A stretch of DNA of 64,000 nucleotides. Source: Chitinophaga sedimenti. Its GTDB lineage: Bacteria > Bacteroidota > Bacteroidia > Chitinophagales > Chitinophagaceae. The notes under the pieces are model-generated. The model was not told where the DNA came from and searched no databases. It was given only the letters and a program-made list of their open reading frames with translations. Of the stretch, positions 1-11,360 are shown in pieces; within the stretch, counting starts at the first letter, position 1; each line of letters opens with the position of its first letter. A program made the translations under genes and the position numbers. The stretch is taken from contig NZ_JAKUKA010000001.1 in NCBI RefSeq assembly GCF_023156195.1, positions 558,001 to 622,000 of the forward strand, written 5' to 3'.

Positions 1-3000
1 GAATCACAAACGGATTATGTTTTCCTGTACAAAGCCGCCGCATTATCGTCCGCGAAGCCGGTCACGATCAATGCCGGTGGTATTGGCCTGGAGGCATTTC
101 TGGACAAGGTGTTTGCGCAGCAGTCGCTCACCTACAAAATTATCGATAAGAACATCCCGGTATCCGTGAAGGATGCGCTGCCGGTTGTAGTGCCGGCCGA
201 CACGCTGAGCCCCCGTGGCGAAACCATTAACGTGCACGTATATACCGGCTTATACAATCCCCTGGTAAGCGCCACCGTCAGCAATCTCACCACACAAAAG
301 CATTACCTGACAGCCGGCGACGGCAATACGAAGGTGGTAGCTGGTCTTGGGGATCAGCTCCGCGTCAGCTTTATCGGTTATGTAGACCATAAGGTTTCCG
401 TAACAGCACAAATGCTGGAACTGCATCACTACAGTGCGGAACTCGTATTGTCGCAGAATAAACTGGATGAGGTGCAGGTCACCGTGCTGGGTACCACGAA
501 TAAAAGAATAGGCACCGCCAACATTGCTACGGTAAAAGCCGCAGATATAGAGAAGAACCCCACAGGTAACGTAATGGACGTACTGGTAGGCCGTATTCCC
601 GGTCTTCGTATCAGCTCCTCCGCTAATACTGCCGGGTCCAGGAAAGTAGAGCTGCGCGGCCGGAACGTGCTCAATCAAAGTATGTTTACGGATCCGCTGT
701 ATGTGGTCGACGGTTTGCCCATCGCCACTTTATCCGTGAATCCGGGAGCAGGGTCTACGCCGGTACCCGGTGGTTACTCCTTGTCTGAGCACCCGCTATA
801 TATGATCAATCCGCTGGACATCGAAAGCGTAGATGTATTGAAAGATGCCGATGCTACCGCATTGTATGGTTCCCGCGGCGCCAACGGGGTAATCATGGTT
901 ACCACCAAACGGGGAAAGCCCGGTCCAACCAGGTTTAATTTTAATTACTCAAAGATATTTTCCGGCGTACAACGCTACATGGATTTCATGAACACGGAGC
1001 AGTATCTCGCGGTAAGGAGGGAAGCGTTCCTGAACGATGCCGCGCTGCCCACCCGCGATAATGCGCCTGACCTTACTATCTGGGACCAGAAGGCTTACAC
1101 CGACTGGCAGAAGGCTTTCTTCAAAAATGCGCAGTCCGATGATGTGCAGTTGAGCGTGGAAGGCGGCATGCTGCAAAATACTTACAGGGTGAGCGTGGGA
1201 TACACGTCTACCACCGAAATGTACAACCAGGGCAGGGGTAACAAACGGTTGACGGTAGGTTTATCTTTTAACCACCGTAGTCCCGATGGCAAGCTCGCGG
1301 TGGAACTGTCTTCCAATAGTTCCTATGCGGACAACGAAACCGCGGCGACGATGGACTTCTTTTCGCTGCCCCCAACGCACCCTGGATTTACGATGAGAAG
1401 GGCCAGTTTAACTTTGAGCCCTACCGCACCCAGATCAGTTCTAATTACCCGTTCAAGGATATAAAGAGCTGGGGCGAGAACCACACGTTAAGAAATCAGA
1501 CAAGTGTCGGGTTTACTTATGAATTGATGAAAGACCTGACCGCAGGCGTGCGCGTGAACGGAGAATTCTTTTATAACAAGAACGGCAACTACTTGCCGAA
1601 GGCCGGTAAGGATCCCTTGTTTTATGCGATGAGTATGGCTATTTACGGTACGGGAAGTGGCAAAAGTCTGCTGGTACAACCGAAAATCAACTATGTAAAA
1701 CTGTTTGGCGGCGCCCGGGTAAGCGCTTCGCTTGCGGCGGATTACAGCTACAGCGATCAGGATAATACCATGATCCTGGCGCTCATGTTTGCGAACGATA
1801 ACCTGATCAGGAGCTATTCCAATGCCCAGTTGGTACAGAATACGAATAATCTTGCGCAGCTGAAGATGGCGTCCGTGTTGGCGACCGTGTCATTTGACTG
1901 GCAGCGAAAATATATAGTGAACCTGAATGGCAGGAGAGACGGCTCTTCGCGGTTTGGTGAGGGCACGCGTTACGGCAACTTCGGTTCTGCGGGCGCTTCA
2001 TGGATTATATCTAACGAAGATTGGTTCAAAGGCGCCAATATTGATTGGCTTTCTTTTGCGCAACTCAGGTCAAGTTACGGGGTAATGGGCAATGCCAACG
2101 TTGGCGATTACCAGTACCTCTCGCGCTGGTCGAATGTGTCGGTGGGCGGCCTGGATAAATTGCAGGACTATGACGATCAGTCCATCTACACCTTAATACA
2201 GCCCGTAAACCAGCAATATAGCTGGTCCAGCGCCAGCAAATTTGAGGTGGGCGCACGTGTTGGCTTATTCAGCAGCAAGCTGAATATGGAAGGTAATTTC
2301 TACATCAACAAAGATGGAAAGCAGCTGACAGACATTACCACACCTGTATTTACGGGGTTTCCTTCCGTGACGGGCAACTGGCCGGCGGTGATCCGGAACA
2401 AAGGTGTAGAGCTGATAATGGATGCAACGATCCTCAATTCACCTGCCTGGGGGCTGTCTGCCCGTTTCCAGATCAGCAGGAACAAAAACACGCTGGTAGC
2501 GTTCGAGGGGCTTGAAGACTCTCCATACAGGGATATGTACAGGATTGGCGCATCCGTAACGTCCAAAGCGTTCCTGCACTACATAGGCATTAACCCTTTA
2601 ACGGGCAGGCCGGCTTTTGAGGATTATAATGGAGATGGCAGCGCCCCGGCGAATGCGGGTGGCGTGAATTACCCGGACCTCGGGCTGAATGACCAGTACA
2701 AGATGATAGACCTTAACCCGAAATACTTCGGTGGATTAGGGTTCCGGGTAGATTTTAAAAGAGTGTTGTCGCTGGATGCACAGTTCAGCTTTGAAAACGC
2801 GCTGGTGGCAGACGAACTGAATAACACAGGATATGGCGGACTGACCAACATGATCCTGTACGACGATATCCAGAACAGGCACTGGAAACAACCGGGCGAT
2901 AAGGCGCTGTATTCCAAATACTCTACCATCAATAACGGCGGCGTATTCGGGTCGGATGCTTACTATGCTAAAGGCGCCTATGTGAGCCTGGATAACCTGA

Positions 3001-3176
3001 GCTTATCCTACCTGCTGCCCGCTGCCTGGATCAAACGGATCGGGATGAAACAGGGGGCGTTCGGGATCAATTCTTCCAAAATTTTCAAACTCACGCAATA
3101 CCGGTTAAACGATATAGAACTGGGCAGAGTGCCACAGATCCGGAGAATTGCCGCCAACCTTAGATTTAGTTTCTAA
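1..3176 (+). CDS. SusC/RagA-type TonB-dependent outer membrane receptor with STN domain (5' end outside window)
   Basis: The frame is open from base 1, so the signal peptide and start lie outside. The first ~50 residues look like an STN domain (LEAFLDKVFAQQSLTYKI...). A carboxypeptidase-regulatory-like domain (VHVYTGLYNPLVSATVSN) follows, then the TonB plug with LDEVQV, VLVGRIPGLRI, LRGRN and YVVDGLPI, then the barrel. It should import a bulky nutrient across the outer membrane with the SusD lipoprotein 10 bp downstream. STN domains in this family typically contact a FecR anti-sigma factor, so control by an ECF sigma/FecR pair upstream of the window is expected but not seen. The frame breaks at the C5 run 1369-1373; one added C joins LPPNAPWIYDEKG. 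About 1058 residues are visible. The substrate is unknown. Confidence 0.93.
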
Positions 3177-3186
3177 AATCAAACGC

Positions 3187-4633
3187 ATGAAAAAATACAT
3201 TTTCTATATAGCCGTAACGGGTGCTGCAGTACTGGCAACGGGTTGCGACAAAATGCTGGACATCAAGGACCCGGTGAATTCTATCACCACCAACCAGGTT
3301 TTTCAAAGTGATGAGCAGGCTGCAGGTGCGCTGAATGGTCTTTATTCCTACCTGATTAATGGAGGCTCAGAGGAAGTGGTCAGCGGGCTCACGGGGTCGG
3401 ACGTGTTCAGTGCGGGGGAATTACCCTTGCTGCCGGTCACTCCGCGGATGAATTGTACCATCCGTCGCTTAATGGTCAGTACCAGTATTACGTAGAAATG
3501 ACAGCTAAAATAACGCTCGTCAATACCGGTTTTTCTGTTAAAATGTGGAAGACCGCCTTCAAGAGCATCTTCAACGCCAATGCCGTGATCGAAGGTGTAA
3601 AAAGCTCCCCTTCCAAAGAGCTGACGGAGGCATTCAGAAAACAGGCTTTGGGCGAAGCGCTCGCGGTAAGAGCCATGGGCTTCTTCTATCTCGTTAACCT
3701 GTTTGAAAAGGTGCCACTGGCGTTATCTATTGATTTTAATAATACACAGAACCTCCCTTCCGCCAATCCAGCCGACGTGTATAAACAAATTATCGATGAC
3801 CTCGAGGAAGCCTCCGGTTATCTTCCCGAAGTATACGAAGGTAACAACGCAGAGCGCATCCGCATTAACAAATGGTTCGTAAAGGCAATGCTCGCAAGGG
3901 TGTACCTGTATACAAAAAATTATGAACAGGCTTTCCGCAATGCAGACGACGTTATCAGTAAAACAGCGCTGTTCCAGCTGGAGCCATTGAGTAATGTGTT
4001 TCGCTTTGATAGCCGTGAGGTGATTTTCCAGTTAAAACAGCCCAATATTTCCTTCGTGAGAGGAAACGCCACCCCGGAAGGGTATTCCATGGCGGGCAAG
4101 TATCTTACGCCGCAGCTGGTGAATGCATTTGAAACAGGTGATAACCGCAAGACCGCCGGACCTACACGGTCGCCGGATCATCCTCGGTGCCGGCGGGTTT
4201 GTCTCCCGCGAAGTACAAGATCAACCCGACCAACTTCACGGTGGATGGTTTTAGATCGGAGTACTATGTAGTGATGCGGCTTGCCGAAATGTATCTCATC
4301 CGCGCAGAGGCAAATATGCTGAGAAGCGCGGCCAATAAGAATAATGTGATCGATGACCTGAATGCCATCCGCCATCGTGCGGGTTTGGATCATCTTCCTT
4401 ACACGCTTACTGACCAGCAGGTGACCGACGCCATTGCCCAGGAAAGACGCGTTGAGCTGTTTGCGGAATGGGGGCATCGGTGGCTGGACCTGAAGCGGAC
4501 GAACAAGGCTTCGGAAGTACTTTCGCAGCTTTCTTACAAACAACCCTGGAGCCAGCATCAGTTGCTGTACCCGGTGCCGCCGGAGGAGCGCCTGTGGGCA
4601 AACCAGCTTTCCCAGAATGAGGGGTATTATTAA
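3187..4633 (+). CDS. SusD/RagB-family outer membrane lipoprotein
   Basis: This is the surface substrate-binding partner of the SusC upstream. It starts with a lipoprotein signal ending LATGC (Cys about residue 19), followed by DKMLDIKDPVNSI, typical of SusD N termini. Helical TPR-like sequence (KQALGEALAVRAMGFFYLVNLF) and the C-terminal MRLAEMYLIRAEANMLRS and RRVELFAEWGHRWLDLKR blocks are family hallmarks. Two apparent -1 breaks occur, at the G5 run 3414-3418 and near 4155. Repaired, the protein is about 482 aa, normal for SusD. It lies 10 bp after SusC and 2-26 bp before the next gene, so they are co-transcribed. Confidence 0.93.
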
Positions 4634-4659
4634 ACATGATCACCATCAAACCAGTAAAG

Positions 4660-5417
4660 ATGTTTCGAACTAATTATAAAATAGGGTGGCTGCTCGCAGC
4701 CGTTATTGTATCGCTTTTTTCAGCCTGTAAAAATACGGCCCCGCCGAGATTTACCCGGCATCGCTTTCCATCGTGAATGGCCTGAATGACAATACGTCAT
4801 TTTTTAACGTGTATTATGGCGATACACGGCCAAAGGCTTACATCCGGCTGGCGTATGTCACCACCGGAGGTGTGTTTGAAACCGCGACCAACAAAACTGA
4901 CCAGTCTATCCGGTTGTTCCGCAACTACGATACACTGTCCTTTGAAAAACCGTTCCTGCAAAACAGGCTGGCGCTGGAACCCGGCGGTATCTATACGCAT
5001 TTTGTGTATGGCAGTCCGGCCCAGGCAAAACAGAAAACCGTAAAGGAAAAACTGCCTGCCCGCAGCGTATCCGACAGTGTGGTGAACCTGCGCTTCGTTA
5101 ATTTTTTTACGGAAAGATCTATCGACGTTGTGCAGCTGGAGCCCGCCGCGGGTACTATCGTTAGCAACCTGGCTTACGAACAATTGACGGATTTCATAAA
5201 AGTACCTGCCGCCACCTCCGTGAACAATTTCGTGTTCGAGATCAGGGACCATGCCACCGGCACGGTACTCACCACGTTTTCGGAAGTAAATATGTTGGCC
5301 GGCAGCAGCATTCCTAATGTAGACTGGTTGTTCAAGGCGCGTTCCATGCTTGTAACAGGTATTTGGACGGACGTGGGTAATTTTTCCATTGCAGCGAAAA
5401 CCATCGGGCATTATTAA
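4660..5417 (+). CDS. Putative DUF4397-like lipoprotein
   Basis: A hydrophobic signal (WLLAAVIVSLFSAC) ends in a lipobox Cys, so the protein is probably an outer-membrane lipoprotein. The mature part begins IYPASLSIVNGLNDNTSFFNVYYGD and later has VVNLRFVNFFTERSIDVVQL. These paired beta-strand segments recall DUF4397 domains, but I hold that only loosely. One base is missing near 4743 (CCCCG-CCGAG), which detaches the signal peptide from the rest; repaired length is about 252 aa. An in-frame ATG at 4636, 2 bp after the SusD stop, would add eight residues. The position between SusD and the ABC genes suggests an accessory surface protein of the uptake complex. Confidence 0.72.
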
Positions 5418-5447
5418 ATTCTAGTCTTCATTTCTTAAGTAATAAGT

Positions 5448-6374
5448 ATGCACCCAATATTAAAGGTTACGAACCTATCGCATAAGTATGCCAGTAACTG
5501 GGCCATACGGGAAGTAAACTTCGAGATCAACGATACAGGCGTGGTCGGTTTGCTGGGCTCGAATGGCGCGGGAAAGTCCACCACCATGAATATTATTTGC
5601 GGTACGTTGCTGCAAACGGAAGGTAATGTTTCGATCAATGGGCTTAGTATGAAAGATGATCCTATCGCCTATAAAAAACAGATCGGATTTTTACCGCAAC
5701 AGGCGCCGCTTTACCTGGATTTTACCGTGCAGGAGTACCTGGAGTATTCGGCGCAGTTAAGGCTGATGGACAAAAAGCTAATCAAAGGAGCGGTAGATGA
5801 AGTACTGGAAAAAACATCCATTACACAGATGCGTTCGCGGCTGATCAGGAATTTATCAGGAGGCTACCGGCAGCGTGTGGGCATTGCGCAATCGATCATC
5901 AACAAACCGAAAGTGGTAATTCTTGATGAGCCTACCAATGGGCTTGATCCCAACCAGATCATTGAAGCGCGCAAACTGATCAAGGAAATTGCGCAGGACC
6001 GTGCGGTGTTGTTATCGTCCCACGTATTGTCTGAAGTGAACCTGCTGGCAAGGGAAATTGTGATGATCGAATCGGGGCAGGTGGTGTTTTCGGACACGCT
6101 GGACGCGTTCAACAATATCCTGACACCTAATACCATGGTGGCCAGGATGCTCAATATGCCCTATGTCGAAGAGCTGCTGGCCATAGAAGATGTGCAGAAA
6201 GTGGAGCTGTTGCCGGACAATAAATGCCGCATCTGGTTTCAGCCAAACGAGGATCTTGCGGAAAGGATCGTCCGCAAAAGTGCGGAAAAGAACTGGCGGC
6301 TTACGTCCATTCATACAGAGTCTTCAGGGATGGACGATACCTTCAAAAAATTATCATCTTCTTCAACTTTATAG
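5448..6374 (+). CDS. ABC transporter ATP-binding protein, GldA-like
   Basis: This is the nucleotide-binding subunit of an ABC-2-type exporter. Walker A GSNGAGKST is at residues 37-45, the signature LSGGYRQR starts at 136, and Walker B VVILDEP is at 156-162, followed by TNGLDP and the switch His in SSHVLSE. At 308 aa it has the length and C-terminal extension of GldA-type ATPases. The frame is intact. It ends 2 bp before the permease-GldG gene, its obvious partner. GldA/F/G is known from gliding motility and export in Bacteroidota; similar sets outside gliding loci are common, so a gliding role cannot be assumed here. Confidence 0.93.
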   Translation: MHPILKVTNLSHKYASNWAIREVNFEINDTGVVGLLGSNGAGKSTTMNIICGTLLQTEGNVSINGLSMKDDPIAYKKQIGFLPQQAPLYLDFTVQEYLEYSAQLRLMDKKLIKGAVDEVLEKTSITQMRSRLIRNLSGGYRQRVGIAQSIINKPKVVILDEPTNGLDPNQIIEARKLIKEIAQDRAVLLSSHVLSEVNLLAREIVMIESGQVVFSDTLDAFNNILTPNTMVARMLNMPYVEELLAIEDVQKVELLPDNKCRIWFQPNEDLAERIVRKSAEKNWRLTSIHTESSGMDDTFKKLSSSSTL

Positions 6375-6376
6375 TA

Positions 6377-8700
6377 ATGAGAGTAATATTAAATATAGCG
6401 CGGGCGGAATTACGGCATTTCTTCTTTTCACCGATCGCATGGTTTGTGCTGATCATTTTCCTGATGTTCAGTGGCGGGATCGTGATGGGTAACCTGGTAG
6501 ATACTGCGGTACAACAAGATGCGTTGATGGATTTGCAGGGCGATGCGTTCCAGGGGTTTCTTACTTCTCCGCTCACGCGCATGGTGATTGGAAAGGGCGT
6601 GGAATGGGTGTTGACGATTTTCTTTTTATTTATCCCACTGTTAACCATGGGGGTGATCAACCGGGAATACTCCGCAGGTACCGTTAAACTGTTGCATTCC
6701 TCGCCAATAAGCATCCGGCAGATCATTTTCGGGAAATTCTGGGCGTGTACAGTTTTGTTTGTCTTATGATTATCCTGTTTACGGGTATCATGGTCGTGTT
6801 GACCTGCAGCATCCGGAACGTGGAATTCCTGCATCTTGCGGCCATGTTGCTCGGTTTCTTTCTGCTGGCCGCCATGTACGTTTCTGTGGGCATGTTTTTT
6901 TCCAGTCTGACCACTTACCCGATCGTAGCTGCACTGTGTACGTTCGTGGGGCTGATGCTGTTCGCCGCCATAGGCCTGACCTTCCAGGGAACTGACTATG
7001 TACGGGACATTACGTATTATCTCTCCAGCTCAGGAAGGGTGGAAGTAATATTGGGTGGTCTGCTAACGACACGCGATATCCTTTACTTCCTCATGATGAC
7101 GGCCTTTTTCCTTGTCTGTACCCTTATCAAAACAAAATCAGTTACGGAGTCTAAATCATGGCGCGTGTCCTGGGGCAGGTACCTGGCAGCTTTTGCCATT
7201 ACGGTGAGCGTGCTGGTGGTAACGTCGATTCATGGATTTATAGGTTACTATGATGTAACAAGGGCAAAGATCAATACGCTGCATCCCAATACGCAGGCAG
7301 TAGTAGCGAAACTCGACGGTTCGCCGCTGAAGGTAACGTTGTATGCGAACCTCTTCGGCTACAACCTGCAGAATGGTTTGCCCGCGGCACGTAATAAATA
7401 CCTGTGGGACTTCTGGGCAAGGTACCGCCGTTTTTACAATAATATGGAGTTTGAGTATGTCTATTACTATGATACCATTACCGGTGATAGTACGGTATAT
7501 CAAACATATCCGGGTAAAACGCTGGAGGAGATCGCGGAGAAATATGCAGAAGTGAATAAAACGGATATCTCCCTTTATAAAACCCCCGCGGAGATCCGTA
7601 GTATGATTGACCTGGAGGGGGAGTCGAAAGGATTGATCTTGCAGGTGGAATACAAAGGCAAGAAGACATTTTTGCGGACGTACCAGGACCCGCTGATGTT
7701 TCCGAATGAGCGGAACGTAGCTGGCGGCCTACTGCGGTTAATGAATGATACCACGCCCACTTTCAAATTCCTGACCGGGCACCTGGAGCGTTCGCCGCTG
7801 AAATTCGGCGAGCGGGAATATGGTAATCATGCGGTGAACAAGTCGGTCCGTAATGCGCTGATCAACCTGGGAGTGAATTTCGATACCGTATCCAGCATCG
7901 CTGGCAGCAGGGTTAATCCGGATGAAGTATTGGTGATTGCTGACCCGAAAACCGTGTTGGATAAAGCCCTTATCGACAGCGTGAAAGAATATATCGACAA
8001 GGGAGGTAATGCCATGTTTTATGCTGAACCTGGTAAACAATTTGTCATGAATCCCATCCTGAACCACATCGGCGTAAATGCGGAGGAGGGCACCATTGTG
8101 CAGGAGAACCCGCATGATATGCCACATAAGTTCATCGGACTCATATCGAAAAAGGGGACGGAGATGGCAGATGAGGAGCCGTTTTTCTTTTATAAGTGTG
8201 GCATATTGAAGGCCTGCTACACTGCTATCACGGGCGCCAGCCTGTTAAGTTATTCCGATACCACCGGGTTTAAAGTGGAGCAGCTCACCACGCTGGCGAA
8301 CAATGCGGAGAGTTGGGTAGAGCGGGGTGTATTGGTGGTAGATTCTGCCGCACCTGTTTTTAATGCGGCCGAAGGGGATTACCGTACGGAAGCGCCGTAC
8401 CCGGTGGGCTTGCAACTGACCAGGAAAATAAATAACCGCGAACAAAAGATCATCGTTTCCAGCGATGCAGATATGATGTCGTCCGGCAAACAAAACGGGA
8501 AGGATTACGGCAACGCTTTTTACAGTTTTACACTGGATAATCGTTACCCGGTATATACAAACTTTGCGGCGCCGACGGATGTATGGCTCACGATAAAAAA
8601 GACGCCGGCCAAAACATTGAAGCTGATCATACAGTACGGTATTCCGGCATTATTGCTGGTTGTGGGTATTGTGATACTGGTACGGAGAAAACGCAAGTAA
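6377..8700 (+). CDS. Fused ABC-2 permease and GldG-like protein
   Basis: The N-terminal ~240 residues form an ABC-2 permease with about six membrane segments (HFFFSPIAWFVLIIFLMFSG, WVLTIFFLFIPLLTMGV, LHLAAMLLGFFLLAAMYV...) and the NREYSAGTVKLLHSSP loop typical of GldF. A further membrane helix (YLAAFAITVSVLVVTSIHGF) then leads into a large GldG-type extracytoplasmic region and a final anchor (GIPALLLVVGIVILV) ending in RRKRK. One base is missing at the TT near 6764, joining LFVFMIILFTG; the repaired product is about 774 aa. In gliding flavobacteria GldF and GldG are separate proteins, so this is a single-chain version. It starts 2 bp after the ATPase and stops 11 bp before the first MutS-like gene. 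Confidence 0.88.
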
Positions 8701-8711
8701 AAACAGATAGT

Positions 8712-10022
8712 ATGTATTTACAGACAGATACGCAGACGATGGAGGACTTGCGCCTGTTCTCCAAAGCGGATACACAGGGCATTTACGATATCTATAACCA
8801 GTCGTTTACCCGCGGCGGACAGGCTATTATGGAAACCATGTTCCGGCAGCCGCTGAGCGATCGTGAGGCGATCATGAAACGGATCAATATCATTACTGCT
8901 TTTGTAAAGACGAAGTCGGGTTTCCCTTTTGATGGTGCTACACTGGACAGCGTGGAGAAGTACATTTCTTTTGATGATCAACTGGAAAGTGGCGCCAAAA
9001 TAACACAGGGGGAAAAAGAAGTGCAGAACGGGATAGCAGCCGTAGTGGGACTCTTTCATACCCTGCGGCAGTACCTCGCGTCGCCGGAATTGGTAAAGGT
9101 AACGGAGCTGTCGGCCGAACGACTGGCGGCAGCGGCGTTGTTGAGCGATCCGGCGTTTACACCCATCTTTAATGAGCAGCCCGGCAGCAGGATCTCTTTC
9201 GCTGCGGTAACGGCCTATGATGTGCTGATCCGCGTCAAAGAAAAGCGAAAGGTGTTGCAGCTGTTGCAGTTTATTTATCACATCGATGTGTACGTGTCGG
9301 TAGCGCAGGTGGCGGCGAAGCACCAGATGGTGTTTCCAACCGTGCATCCGAAAGGTACTGGCATCCTGAAAGTGGCAGGTGTATATCACCCGCTGTTGAA
9401 AAACGCAGTAGCCAATACGCTGAACATGGACCCCGCGCGTAACCTCGTGTTCCTGACGGGCGCGAATATGGCGGGGAAATCTACCTTCCTGCGGTCGTTC
9501 AGTATCGCCGTGTACATTGCGCATATGGGTTTCCCGATAGCAGCTTCTGCCATGGAGTTTTCGGTTATGGACGGGGTATACACCACCATCAACCTGCCGG
9601 ACAACCTTGGCATCGGCGCCAGCCATTTTTATGCGGAAGTGCTGCGGGTAAAGAAAATCGGGCAGGAACTCAGCGAGGGTAAATCGCTGTTTGTTCTGTT
9701 TGATGAATTGTTCCGCGGTACGAACGTAAAGGATGCGCTGGAAGGGACGCTGGCGGTATGCACGGCTTTTACGAACCGGCATGACAGCAAGTTCATCATC
9801 TCCTCGCATATTATTGAGGCGGCAGATGAATTGCGGAAAAAGGAAAGTGCCGCGTTTTATTACCTGCCCACTATTATGAACGGACCTGCGCCAACGTATA
9901 CCTATACGTTGCAGGAAGGCGTCACGAATGACAAGCATGGCATGATCATCATTAATAATGAGGGCATACTCGATATCCTGAAGCAGGGCAATAAAGGTGG
10001 TAAACGGTTAAAACAGTTATGA
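8712..10022 (+). CDS. Truncated MutS-like ATPase, copy A
   Basis: 436 aa, against more than 800 for MutS. The mismatch-recognition and connector domains are absent: the protein begins directly in a core/lever-like helical region. The MutS ATPase domain is complete: Walker A GANMAGKST at 250-258, the SHFYAEVLRVKK segment where MutS has its STFMVEM motif, Walker B VLFDEL with D331-E332, and the switch His in SSHIIEA at 366. The ATG at 8712 is chosen because earlier in-frame codons lie inside the upstream gene. The stop overlaps the next start by 4 bp (ATGA), implying translational coupling with copy B. DNA mismatch repair is unlikely without the recognition domain; the true substrate is unknown. 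Confidence 0.87.
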   Translation: MYLQTDTQTMEDLRLFSKADTQGIYDIYNQSFTRGGQAIMETMFRQPLSDREAIMKRINIITAFVKTKSGFPFDGATLDSVEKYISFDDQLESGAKITQGEKEVQNGIAAVVGLFHTLRQYLASPELVKVTELSAERLAAAALLSDPAFTPIFNEQPGSRISFAAVTAYDVLIRVKEKRKVLQLLQFIYHIDVYVSVAQVAAKHQMVFPTVHPKGTGILKVAGVYHPLLKNAVANTLNMDPARNLVFLTGANMAGKSTFLRSFSIAVYIAHMGFPIAASAMEFSVMDGVYTTINLPDNLGIGASHFYAEVLRVKKIGQELSEGKSLFVLFDELFRGTNVKDALEGTLAVCTAFTNRHDSKFIISSHIIEAADELRKKESAAFYYLPTIMNGPAPTYTYTLQEGVTNDKHGMIIINNEGILDILKQGNKGGKRLKQL

Positions 10023-11338
10023 GTTTCAAAATAGATCGTCAATCAACGGGGGAGCTGAACCCTCCGGGAAAATTCCGGCAGGGGTCCTTGTATTATCTGT
10101 TCAACCGGGTGAAAACACGCATTGGTGAAAAGCTGATGGACGAGATGTTCTCCCATCCGCTTACGGATGCTGCGGCGATTAACCAGCGCGTGGCGGTATT
10201 CCGGTTTTTCGGGGAAGAAGGTTTTTCTTTTCCTTTTGAAGCCGACCAGGTAGCCCTGATGCGGGAATATATTGACAGTACCAGCGGTAAATCGCAGCTG
10301 GCCACTACCGTGGATACGTTTACGCAGAAGCTGCTGGCGGCTTTGACGAAAGACGGCCGGTATAAAAATACCCTGTTGCAACTGCAGGCCACCATCGTGA
10401 CGCTGCAAAAGTGTTTTGGGTTGCTGGAGTTGCTGAAACGGGGCAATAGCCCGATACAGCAGCGGGTGGAAGCCCTGTTGTCCATCATGCACCACAAAGA
10501 TATCCGGAAGGTGCTGGACAGTGATATTTACAAATCGATGTCAACTCAAACGGTATCGGAATACGATTTCCTGTTGCGTACGCAGCATAACGATGCCATG
10601 AAAGACGTGTTGGCATTTATAGCAGAAACAGATGTATATATCGCTGTTAGCCAGGTGGCGCTTGAACGGAATTTTTGTTACGCACGGGCGGTAAACAAGG
10701 AGGAGAATAGCTTTCATGCCCGGGCGCTCCGGCATCCGTGCATTGCCAAAGCCGTGGGTAACGATATCAACATGAAAGAAGGAAGCAATGTACTGTTCCT
10801 GACCGGCGCAAATATGGCGGGTAAATCTACCTGGATGAAATCGATCGGTATAGGCATGTACATGGCGCATATCGGTTTCCCGGTGGCGGCGGCGGAAATG
10901 ACTTTTTCCGTACGTGAGGGAATTTTTTCCAGCATTAACGTGGCCGATAATATTGCCATGGGATACAGCCATTTTTATGCGGAAGTAGTACGGGTCAGGG
11001 ATGCAGCGCTGGCTGCGGCTACCGGTGAACACCTGCTGCTGATGTTCGATGAATTGTTTAAGGGAACGAATGTGAAAGATGCCTTTGATGGCACCCTGGC
11101 GGTGACCCAGGGGTTCGCCGAATATAATAACTGCCTGTTCATCGTATCCACCCATATTATAGAAGTGGGCGAGGCACTGAAAAGCCTGCCGAACGTGCAG
11201 TTCCGTTTCATGCCTACGGTGCTGGAAGGAAATGTGCCGAGGTACACCTATACCTTGCGGGAAGGCATCACCGAAGACCGGCAGGGGATGATGATCATCG
11301 AAAACGAAGGCATTATCGACCTGATTAATAAGCGATAA
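10019..11338 (+). CDS. Truncated MutS-like ATPase, copy B
   Basis: 439 aa paralogue of the preceding gene with the same architecture. Walker A GANMAGKST is at 263-271, the SHFYAEVVRVRD segment follows, Walker B LMFDEL has D344-E345, and the switch His in STHIIEV is at 379. Copies A and B share the order of motifs and YTYTL(Q/R)EG near the C terminus but differ throughout the helical part, so the duplication is old. MutS proteins act as dimers; two coupled paralogues suggest an obligate heterodimer, as in eukaryotic MSH pairs, which is inference. It starts inside the stop of copy A and ends 22 bp before the S41 peptidase. Confidence 0.87.
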   Translation: MSFKIDRQSTGELNPPGKFRQGSLYYLFNRVKTRIGEKLMDEMFSHPLTDAAAINQRVAVFRFFGEEGFSFPFEADQVALMREYIDSTSGKSQLATTVDTFTQKLLAALTKDGRYKNTLLQLQATIVTLQKCFGLLELLKRGNSPIQQRVEALLSIMHHKDIRKVLDSDIYKSMSTQTVSEYDFLLRTQHNDAMKDVLAFIAETDVYIAVSQVALERNFCYARAVNKEENSFHARALRHPCIAKAVGNDINMKEGSNVLFLTGANMAGKSTWMKSIGIGMYMAHIGFPVAAAEMTFSVREGIFSSINVADNIAMGYSHFYAEVVRVRDAALAAATGEHLLLMFDELFKGTNVKDAFDGTLAVTQGFAEYNNCLFIVSTHIIEVGEALKSLPNVQFRFMPTVLEGNVPRYTYTLREGITEDRQGMMIIENEGIIDLINKR

Positions 11339-11360
11339 CTATTAAAACTAACCATTAGCA

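Noticed and set aside
5448..8700. Firm gliding-motility locus (gldA, gldF, gldG)
   Set aside because: The genes sit in an uptake-type operon with no other gliding or type IX secretion genes, so I kept the call at family level.
8718..9938. 406-codon minus-strand frame opposite the first MutS-like gene
   Set aside because: Shadow of a confirmed MutS-like coding sequence; His/Arg-rich composition typical of antisense frames.
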